Program-made: the position numbers and the translations under genes
NCBI GenBank assembly: GCA_903915615.1
Contig: CAIWTR010000171.1
Coordinates: 1-5,571, forward strand
DNA: 5,571 nucleotides
Direction: 5' to 3'
Origin: an uncultured Armatimonadota bacterium
Lineage (GTDB): Bacteria; Armatimonadota; Armatimonadia; Armatimonadales; Armatimonadaceae
Part shown: positions 1 through 4,827 of the stretch, piece by piece
How positions within the stretch are numbered: position 1 is the first letter of the stretch
Layout of the letters: the number at the start of each line of letters is the position of its first letter
Notes under the pieces: generated by a model
Seen by the model: the letters and a program-made list of their open reading frames with translations, nothing else
What the model was told of the DNA's origin: nothing
The model's database searches: none

Positions 1-246
1 CATAACAACAAGGGCTTTACGGTCTGGATGGCAGGCGGCGGGGTGCGCGGTGGGCTTTCATTTGGTGGAACAGACCCGCTTGGCTTTGAGGCTATCGACC
101 ACCCTGTGCATGTGCATGACCTCCATGCGACAGTCCTACAGCTACTTGGCCTCGATCACACCCGCCTGACGTATCGCTACGCAGGGAGAGATTTCCGCCT
201 AACGGATGTCAAGGGAAACGTCGTGAAAGATGTCATCGCGGGGTAA
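1..246 (+). CDS. DUF1501 family protein, C-terminal part (5' truncated by window edge)
   Basis: This is the last 81 codons of a gene that begins before the window; the frame is open from base 1 and stops at TAA 244-246. DUF1501 proteins are exported members of the alkaline phosphatase/sulfatase-like superfamily. They are abundant in Planctomycetota, Verrucomicrobiota and some Armatimonadota, usually beside cytochrome-containing PSCyt/DUF1553 genes, and their substrate is poorly known. Visible hallmarks are HNNKGFTVWMAGGGVRGG at the start, then a Gly-rich turn, the VHVHDLHATVLQLLGLDH segment and the closing TYRYAGRDFRLTDV motif shortly before the stop. These match the usual end of the family, so the gene appears intact at its 3' side. 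The Met codon at 28 is internal and not a start. The last 18 codons and the stop are repeated at 352-408. Family assignment is from motif recall and is strong; the molecular function remains unassigned. Confidence 0.88.
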   Translation, partial: HNNKGFTVWMAGGGVRGGLSFGGTDPLGFEAIDHPVHVHDLHATVLQLLGLDHTRLTYRYAGRDFRLTDVKGNVVKDVIAG

Positions 247-250
247 AGCT
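190..250 (+). repeat. Direct repeat copy A (end of the DUF1501 gene)
   Basis: These 61 bases recur at 352-412, 162 bases downstream, with 59 of 61 identical by eye. The differences are at 225 (g versus c) and 228 (a versus c). This copy is the functional one: it encodes the final residues and stop codon of the DUF1501 protein. Weaker similarity continues past the stop to about base 273. Confidence 0.95.
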
Positions 251-275
251 AAGTCACCGCAAACGGCATCGGTAG

Positions 276-308
276 CTGAAGACACCATAGATAGATTCTA
301 TTTTTCAG
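276..308 (+). terminator. Possible weak terminator after the DUF1501 gene
   Basis: Two nested inverted repeats lie about 30 bases past the stop. CTGAA at 276-280 can pair with TTCAG at 304-308, and ATAGA at 287-291 with TCTAT at 297-301. The inner arm runs directly into a short T tract at 301-305. The stems are only 5 bp and AT-rich, so the element is a weak candidate for Rho-independent termination. Confidence 0.22.
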
Positions 309-351
309 TAGTCAGGTCAGGTGGATTTACATATGTTGATTGACAACCCAT

Positions 352-408
352 GATTTCCGCCTAACGGATGTCAAGGGAAACGTCGTCAACGATGTCATCG
401 CGGGGTAA
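352..408 (+). pseudogene. Detached remnant of a DUF1501 gene 3' end
   Basis: This segment encodes DFRLTDVKGNVVNDVIAG followed by TAA, the same ending as the upstream DUF1501 gene with one Lys-to-Asn change (aaa to aac) and one silent Val change (gtg to gtc). It has no gene body: upstream in the same frame a TGA stop occurs at 337-339, and the bases before 352 show no similarity to those before 190, so the left border is sharp. To the right, similarity fades through the bases after the stop. It is therefore a dead gene tail, either a partial duplication or what is left of a tandem DUF1501 paralogue after deletion. It is not expected to be translated. Confidence 0.8.
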
Positions 409-412
409 AGCT
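352..412 (+). repeat. Direct repeat copy B of the DUF1501 gene end
   Basis: This is the second copy of the 61-base repeat at 190-250, in the same orientation and differing at two positions. After the repeat, the flank 413-435 still shares roughly two thirds of its bases with 251-273, including the block AACGGCA. This indicates that the duplicated unit originally extended beyond the stop codon. Confidence 0.93.
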
Positions 413-494
413 CACACACCCCTAACGGCAGTGGTGACTTCCATGGCGTTCTTTGCACGACACCAACATCAACCACGCAAACCATTACGCCATT

Positions 495-532
495 TGTTAC
501 GGTTCATCGAACATTCATGATGTTGCGTAACA
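495..532 (+). other. Two-tier stem-loop 1 in the intergenic region
   Basis: TGTTACG at 495-501 is a perfect 7-base complement of CGTAACA at 526-532. Inside, AACAT at 510-514 pairs with ATGTT at 520-524 around the loop TCATG. There is no T tract after it, so it is not a typical terminator. It sits just before a second, longer stem-loop. Confidence 0.4.
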
Positions 533-539
533 CTAAATT

Positions 540-591
540 GGTGAGAAGAGCATCGACGGAAAAATGCATCTCCGTGACTCAATTTCTCACC
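540..591 (+). other. Long imperfect stem-loop 2 in the intergenic region
   Basis: GGTGAGAA at 540-547 is complementary to TTCTCACC at 584-591. The stem continues with GAG 548-550 against CTC 578-580 across a 3-base bulge, and ends with ACGGA 556-560 against TCCGT 571-575 around a 10-base loop. In addition AATTGG at 536-541 could pair with CCAATT at 600-605, and TTGG 592-595 with CCAA 600-603, so alternative folds compete. No T tract follows. It is a candidate cis-regulatory or small-RNA structure, with no recognised family. Confidence 0.42.
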
Positions 592-747
592 TTGGAAATC
601 CAATTAGCGGGAACGAAAATCGGCATCTGACGATTAAGGTTGTAACAATGTTCACTCAATCGGTGACACAGAGATGTGTGAATTTATCCCTACTAAATCA
701 CATGCAATTTGAGACCTTCCTCTCCTAAATAAGTGAACCAAACAACC

Positions 748-753
748 GATAAT
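748..753 (+). promoter_or_regulatory. Possible -10 element for the small exported protein gene
   Basis: GATAAT matches the sigma-70 -10 consensus in five of six bases and would place transcription start near 760, about 18 bases before the preferred ATG at 778. No good -35 hexamer is seen at the usual distance, so support is weak. If real, it excludes the upstream GTG at 733 as the start. Confidence 0.22.
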
Positions 754-777
754 TCAGTCTGTGATGACGGTACTACA

Positions 778-987
778 ATGAAAATAAAACTATTCCAAAA
801 TATAATCAGTCTTTCCCTACTATTGACAGTTGTTGTTGCAGCAACGGAAGCGCCAGCGGCCGCATACCTCGATCCAGGTGCAGGCAGCATGGCCACTCAG
901 CTCCTAATTGCCAGTGCCGCAGGACTGCTCTACACCTTCCGCAACTGGTTCCGAACCAAAGCTGGTAAGGGCACTCCAAAGCCTTAA
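778..987 (+). CDS. Small exported YLDPGAGS-motif protein
   Basis: This 69-residue protein has a classic signal peptide: basic start (MKIK), hydrophobic core at about 8-21, then EAPAAA with likely cleavage after Ala29. The mature protein would begin YLDPGAGSMATQ, followed by a hydrophobic stretch (about 40-53), an aromatic/basic segment (FRNWFRTKAGK) and a short hydrophilic end. I recall short conserved proteins with a YLDPGTGS motif, one membrane helix and a basic tail near envelope-polysaccharide or alkaline-phosphatase-superfamily genes; their function is not established. ATG 778 is chosen over the in-frame GTG 733 because it puts the basic residues at the front of the signal peptide, although neither start has a good Shine-Dalgarno. 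The stop is 95 bases before the membrane phosphatase/sulfatase-like gene on the same strand, so co-transcription is plausible. The biochemical role is unknown. Confidence 0.78.
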   Translation: MKIKLFQNIISLSLLLTVVVAATEAPAAAYLDPGAGSMATQLLIASAAGLLYTFRNWFRTKAGKGTPKP

Positions 988-1082
988 CTAGAGTTCGTCA
1001 ACAGGTTTCCGGTCGTTCCCCTTCCCGCCCCACTGCGGACACCGTCGCATAACCACACCCGTCCCAACCCCGTGGAGAGTCT
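988..1082 (+). promoter_or_regulatory. Intergenic spacer with ribosome binding site for the sulfatase-like gene
   Basis: This pyrimidine-rich 95-base spacer has no strong terminator; the best inverted repeat is TGCG 1034-1037 with CGCA 1046-1049 and no T tract. GGAGAG at 1074-1079 lies just before the GTG at 1083 and supports that start. Read-through from the small upstream gene is therefore likely, though a separate promoter cannot be excluded. Confidence 0.5.
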
Positions 1083-2777
1083 GTGTCCAAGCTCATATCG
1101 TTTTCTAAGCAGGCGCTGCTTCTTGCATTACCCATCGTAGCGACCTGCCTCTATCCCCTGATTACACTCGCAGCTGTAAATCGGCTTGAGATTCCAACCG
1201 ACATAATGCTGATGCCAGCCGGAATTGCAACCCTGTTTGCGGTTGCCGCTGGCATTGCACTCGCATGCATCCGGAAGGTAGAAACGGGTCGCTTTGCGGC
1301 GATGCTGCTAAGTGCCTTCATCCTCTTTACCTTTGCATTTCGTGATCTTGTGGTTGGCCCATCTGTCCTCGTCGCATACTTCTTCGATGGTGCACATGCC
1401 GAGACCGTCGGGACTTATCTCTGGTTAGGCTTTGCACTTCTCGGAACATTGCTTGCCGTTCTCCTCCGCAAGCACATCCAAAAAGCATTTGGTGCATTCA
1501 CGGCCATCAGCATCGCTTTAATGCTCATCCCACTGGTGACCACACCATGGAAAGATGCGCTAAAGACCGCAAACTACGCGGCTTATATGCAGAACATCAC
1601 CAGTGGAAATAAAGATGATCGCCCAGTTCATACCTTGGGTGCTGCCAAAGATCTCATCAAAAAGAAATCGACCAGGACTGCTGTAGCAACTGACGCTGAG
1701 CTACCGGACCTGCAAATCGTGATCCTCGATGCGTACGGACGCGATGATGTCATTAAGTCCTACTACGGCTATGACAACCAACCGTTCATCAAAGTCCTCG
1801 AATCCAAAGGCTTCTCCGTTGCGAAGCGCAGCCACGCAAACTACACACAAACGGTGCTTTCTGTCGCATCGATGCTCAATTTCAGGCCGGTTGACCAGCT
1901 AAAGAAATCAACAGATGTCGATCTGGCCGGCGTTGTGACCAACACAGTGGACAGTGCCATCCTCTGGCAAATCCTCCGTAAACAAGGTCATAAAATCATC
2001 AGCATTCCGAGTGGTACCAACCTCACGGCGATGCCAAGTGCTGACCTAACATTCGCATCCACCGAAAACATCATCATGAGCTACCAGGTGGAAACGGCCC
2101 TGCGACTTCTCATCGAGCGCACGCCACTTTCCCTCCTCTCACTTATTGATGAAACCGGAGTTCGTACACATCGCCAGCAGCTGCGGGATGTGTTCCGCTT
2201 CTGGGAAATGTCGACGGAGCTCGCGGAACCCAAGGCAACGTTTGTCCACGTGCTTGCCCCGCATCCACCGTTTGTCTTCGATGAAAATGGCGGTCCAGTT
2301 CAGCCAAATGGCCGTACATTTACACTTTTGGATGGTAAGAAACTCGTTGAGCAGATTGGAAAAGCCAAGTACCAGACCGCCTATGTCGCGCAGCTTAAGG
2401 CGATCAACAGCAAGGTACTCACTGCCATCGAAGCCATCGATGCCAAGCCTCATCGCGACACCATCACCGTGATTATCGGTGACCATGGCCCCCGGATGAA
2501 CCTTGACTGGGAATCAGCAAAAGGGACGGACATGGATGAGGTCAAAGGTACTCTTATGGCCGTGCGTATGCCAGAGAAGTACAAAGCGGCCATCGGAGAC
2601 ATTGATAAATGCTCACCCCTTACCCTGCTGCACCGTATCGCGACAAAGGTCTACAACGCCCCACTGGAACCGGTGAGTGACTTCAGCTACTACAGCTCAT
2701 TGAATGAACCGTTTGACTTTGTTCCGATCGCTAACCCAACGGGCCGCACGGATGATCCGGCTCCAAAGAAACCCTAA
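1083..2777 (+). CDS. Membrane-anchored sulfatase/LTA-synthase-like enzyme (alkaline phosphatase superfamily)
   Basis: This 564-residue protein has an N-terminal membrane part with about five hydrophobic helices (roughly 10-31, 43-64, 72-100, 112-128, 135-154) and an extracytoplasmic catalytic domain from about 208. The motifs fit the alkaline-phosphatase superfamily. QIVILDAYGRDD carries the first metal-binding Asp216; NYTQTVLSVASMLNF carries the likely nucleophile Thr257 (or Thr255); HVLAPHPPF holds His394; and VIIGDHGP carries metal ligands Asp467 and His468. The classical C/S-x-P-x-R sulfatase signature is absent, so a Thr-based phosphotransferase or phosphodiesterase acting on lipid- or glycan-linked groups at the membrane (LtaS/EptA-like logic) is more likely than a true sulfatase; the substrate cannot be read from sequence. 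The start is GTG, supported by GGAGAG just upstream. It follows the small YLDPGAGS gene on the same strand and shares its last four bases with the opposing phosphatase gene. Confidence 0.85.
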   Translation: MSKLISFSKQALLLALPIVATCLYPLITLAAVNRLEIPTDIMLMPAGIATLFAVAAGIALACIRKVETGRFAAMLLSAFILFTFAFRDLVVGPSVLVAYFFDGAHAETVGTYLWLGFALLGTLLAVLLRKHIQKAFGAFTAISIALMLIPLVTTPWKDALKTANYAAYMQNITSGNKDDRPVHTLGAAKDLIKKKSTRTAVATDAELPDLQIVILDAYGRDDVIKSYYGYDNQPFIKVLESKGFSVAKRSHANYTQTVLSVASMLNFRPVDQLKKSTDVDLAGVVTNTVDSAILWQILRKQGHKIISIPSGTNLTAMPSADLTFASTENIIMSYQVETALRLLIERTPLSLLSLIDETGVRTHRQQLRDVFRFWEMSTELAEPKATFVHVLAPHPPFVFDENGGPVQPNGRTFTLLDGKKLVEQIGKAKYQTAYVAQLKAINSKVLTAIEAIDAKPHRDTITVIIGDHGPRMNLDWESAKGTDMDEVKGTLMAVRMPEKYKAAIGDIDKCSPLTLLHRIATKVYNAPLEPVSDFSYYSSLNEPFDFVPIANPTGRTDDPAPKKP

Positions 2778-3283
2778 AAGTCAAAGGCATCCAGCGCGCT
2801 CACGGAATCCAGCAGCCTACTCGCCGGCGATGCGCAAAGCAGCTCAATATGAGCCATCCAGATCGGATTCGGCTCCCAGACATCGTGAAGCCAAGCATCA
2901 TCCAGAATGGTGCTCACCGTTCCCCGCAGCCTGCGGATGACATGCACGAGGCTGGAGACCCGATAGTTCATCGAGCAATGAACAAGCACACAGTCATCTC
3001 TATGCCGGACCAGCCACTCTGTACATGCGCAAATGCCATCCACCGTTGGCTGCATCCAAATGATGGGAATCACATCGTAATCGATACCCGCATCCGCCCA
3101 CCAGCCATCTTCATCGGAAATCTCCTGCGTTGGCGGGAGCAGGTTGAGCACCGCCGTGACACCGGCAACATTTGCAAAATAGTGGACATCGGCTTTGGTC
3201 ACTTGCCCACAAGTGTACACGCGGGGTGCGACCTGCCACGTGTTCGGCGCATTAAGATCTGAGCATCGGAGCGGGAACTGCAT
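2774..3283 (-). CDS. DUF442-like tyrosine/dual-specificity phosphatase family protein
   Basis: This is a 169-residue cytoplasmic protein. An N-terminal sandwich region has VAPRVYTCGQVTKADV and GVTAVLNLLPP, followed by IDYDVIPI and PTVDG. The phosphatase loop VLVHCSMNYRVSS has Cys103 and Arg108, and the C-terminal motif is VWEPNPIW. The order resembles DUF442/beta-lactamase-hydrolase-like and PTP/DSP phosphatases, with Cys as nucleophile and Arg as phosphate binder. The loop is one residue shorter than the canonical HCxxGxxR and lacks its Gly; I recall bacterial relatives with HCxxNxRxS loops, so it may still be active. The substrate is unknown. The start is ATG at 3283-3281 because GGAG (3291-3288 read on this strand) lies 4 bases before it. 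A longer open frame reaches 3376 but would overlap the ribosome binding site and start of the opposite kinase gene. The stop overlaps that of the membrane enzyme. Confidence 0.78.
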   Translation of the reverse strand: MQFPLRCSDLNAPNTWQVAPRVYTCGQVTKADVHYFANVAGVTAVLNLLPPTQEISDEDGWWADAGIDYDVIPIIWMQPTVDGICACTEWLVRHRDDCVLVHCSMNYRVSSLVHVIRRLRGTVSTILDDAWLHDVWEPNPIWMAHIELLCASPASRLLDSVSALDAFDF

Positions 3284-3369
3284 AGGACTCCAGCCTACCT
3301 GACCTTTGCACCTTGCATCCATAAAGGCGGATAATGCACGTGCAGATGGTTTGGCGTGGAGGAGATGGG
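3284..3369. promoter_or_regulatory. Divergent intergenic region between phosphatase and rhamnulokinase genes
   Basis: This 86-bp stretch must carry the promoters of both divergent genes. On the + strand TTGCAC (3306-3311) and GATAAT (3330-3335) are spaced by 18 bases and form a plausible sigma-70-type promoter with start near 3342. GGAGGAG at 3358-3364 is a strong Shine-Dalgarno five bases before ATG 3370. For the (-) gene only the ribosome binding site at 3288-3291 is clear. No obvious palindromic operator was found. Confidence 0.45.
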
Positions 3370-4824
3370 ATGACACGAATACTTGCGATTGACCTCGGAG
3401 CGGAGAGCGGCCGCGGCGTGATCGGGACGCTCTCGGATGACCGAAAGCTGTCCCTGAATGTCATCCACCGCTTTCCCAATGGCCCTGTCAAAATCGGGGA
3501 AACGCTTTACTGGAACACGACGGGGCTTGTTCAGGAAATTCGGAATGCAATCCGAATTGCCGCTGAGGATGGCGGATTTGCATCCGTGGGAATCGATACC
3601 TGGGGCGTGGACTTTGCGCTGCTTGGTAAGGGCGGCACGCTGGTTGGAAGCCCGGTGCATTACCGTGATGCACGCACGGATGGCCAGGTTGCCAAAGTCT
3701 TTGCCATGGTTCCACAGGATGAGATTTATGCGGTTACTGGCATCCAGACGATGCCAATCAACACCCTCTTCCAGCTGGCAAGCCTTGCGGAAAACCACCC
3801 TGAGCAGCTCGCTGCGACAGCGAAGTTACTCTTCATCCCCGACTTTCTCCATGGCCTTTTGACGGGTGTAGAGGCATCGGAGTTTACGATTGCCAGCACC
3901 AGCCAGATGCTCGATATCACGACGGGTACGTGGGCTGTGGATGTCCTTGAGCGCCTTGGCATCCCAACGAATATTCTGCCGGATGTCCTTCCCGCGGGCG
4001 CGACGTACGGCGGAATTGCAGATGCGACATTGCCCGCGGCGGTGCAGGGTATTCCGGTGATCGCGCCTGGCGGCCACGATACAGCGTGTGCGGTGGCGGC
4101 GGTTCCGGCGACGCCCGGGGATGACTGGGCGTATCTGTCGAGCGGGACATGGTCGTTGCTTGGCGTTGAGCTGTCGGAAGCGGTATTGACTGCGGAGGCG
4201 TGTGAGCTCAATGTCACCAATGAGGGCGGCGTCTGCGGAACGGTGCGTTTGCTGAAGAATATTGCGGGTTTATGGCTGGTCCAGGAATCCCGCCGCGCGT
4301 ATGCGCGTCTTGGGCGTGAGCGTTCCTATGATGAGCTAACCCGGCTTGCTGGAGAGGCACCGGCGCTTGCGGCGGTGATTGACCCGGATCACGCAAGCCT
4401 TGCGGCACCGGATGACATGCCGCGCGCTATCCGTGAGCTGTGTCTTGCGACAGGCGTTGAGCCACCGGAGGGCGTTGGGGCGACGATTCGCTGCATCCTG
4501 GATTCGCTCGGGCTTAAGTATAGGAAGACATTGCGGATGATGGAGCGCGTGACCGGCCGTTCGATTCGTGTATTGCATATCGTCGGCGGAGGGAGCCAGA
4601 ACCGGCTGCTCAACCAGATCGCCGCGGATGCGACAGGCTGTACAGTGATCGCGGGGCCGGTGGAAGCAACGGCCATTGGGAATGTCCTCCTGCAAGGTAT
4701 CTCGCTGGGTATCGTAAAGGACCTCGATGACCTCCGCAGCATAGTTCGGGAAAGCGTGACGCTTGAAACGTACACACCAGATCCCGAAATGCACGCCCGC
4801 TTCAGCGCATTCCCTGACCTCTAA
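3370..4824 (+). CDS. rhaB: Rhamnulokinase (FGGY carbohydrate kinase family)
   Basis: This kinase phosphorylates L-rhamnulose with ATP to L-rhamnulose 1-phosphate, the second step of L-rhamnose breakdown in the cytoplasm. The 484-residue product is close to the E. coli RhaB length of 489. Motifs appear in family order: DLGAESGRG (8-16, phosphate-binding loop), GIDTWGVDFALL (74-85), HYRDART (98-104), GGHDTACAVAAVP (234-246) with the expected catalytic base Asp237, YLSSGTWSLLGVE (255-267), NEGG (284-287), LLKNIAGLWLVQESRR (294-309), and HIVGGGSQNRLLNQ followed by GPVEATAIGN in the C-terminal domain. Together these favour rhamnulokinase over other FGGY kinases. ATG 3370 is chosen because of the GGAGGAG five bases upstream; the in-frame ATG at 3334 lies inside the predicted promoter. 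No rhamnose isomerase, aldolase or regulator gene is in the window, so it appears as a lone gene. It ends 3 bp before the opposing prepilin gene. Confidence 0.93.
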   Translation: MTRILAIDLGAESGRGVIGTLSDDRKLSLNVIHRFPNGPVKIGETLYWNTTGLVQEIRNAIRIAAEDGGFASVGIDTWGVDFALLGKGGTLVGSPVHYRDARTDGQVAKVFAMVPQDEIYAVTGIQTMPINTLFQLASLAENHPEQLAATAKLLFIPDFLHGLLTGVEASEFTIASTSQMLDITTGTWAVDVLERLGIPTNILPDVLPAGATYGGIADATLPAAVQGIPVIAPGGHDTACAVAAVPATPGDDWAYLSSGTWSLLGVELSEAVLTAEACELNVTNEGGVCGTVRLLKNIAGLWLVQESRRAYARLGRERSYDELTRLAGEAPALAAVIDPDHASLAAPDDMPRAIRELCLATGVEPPEGVGATIRCILDSLGLKYRKTLRMMERVTGRSIRVLHIVGGGSQNRLLNQIAADATGCTVIAGPVEATAIGNVLLQGISLGIVKDLDDLRSIVRESVTLETYTPDPEMHARFSAFPDL

Positions 4825-4827
4825 AGC

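Larger units (their letters stand above)
409..777. other. Gene-poor, AT-rich intergenic region with several inverted repeats
   Basis: I see no convincing protein gene here. The region is visibly AT-richer than the genes: bases 661-720 have 25 G or C of 60. It holds a run of possible stem-loops: 495-532, 540-591, 592-603 (TTGG/CCAA), 618-635 (AATCG/CGATT) and 666-679 (ACACA/TGTGT closing a GAGA loop of the GNRA type). No tRNA-like cloverleaf, transposase fragment, terminal inverted repeats of an insertion sequence or CRISPR-like periodic repeat was found. It may carry the promoter and a 5' leader for the downstream gene pair, or an unrecognised small RNA. Confidence 0.5.

Noticed and set aside
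495..532. Integron attC site or insertion-sequence end
   Set aside because: The outer arms do not match the GTTRRRY/RYYYAAC core pattern and no integrase, transposase or target duplication was found.
648..728. 26-codon frame from ATG 648 with AAGG eight bases upstream, possible leader peptide
   Set aside because: It has no recognisable composition or motif and the ribosome binding site is weak; a frame of this length is expected by chance.
733..777. Upstream GTG giving a 15-residue longer YLDPGAGS protein
   Set aside because: The extension is acidic and polar, would bury the signal peptide, and has no Shine-Dalgarno; ATG 778 gives a normal signal peptide.
693..896. (-) strand open frame of 67 codons over the small exported-protein gene
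   Set aside because: It is a shadow of the + strand gene and has no family-like motifs.
1034..1049. Terminator between the small exported-protein gene and the membrane enzyme gene
   Set aside because: The stem is only four pairs (TGCG/CGCA) and is not followed by a T tract.
2139..2486. (-) strand open frame of 115 codons inside the membrane enzyme gene
   Set aside because: It lies opposite the catalytic domain, whose motifs are clear on the + strand; no independent evidence of coding.
3284..3376. 31-residue N-terminal extension of the phosphatase
   Set aside because: It would overlap the kinase promoter and start, and the ATG at 3283 has its own well-placed GGAG.
3726..4220. (-) strand open frame of 164 codons within the kinase gene
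   Set aside because: It is a long antisense frame created by high GC; the kinase motifs run continuously on the + strand.
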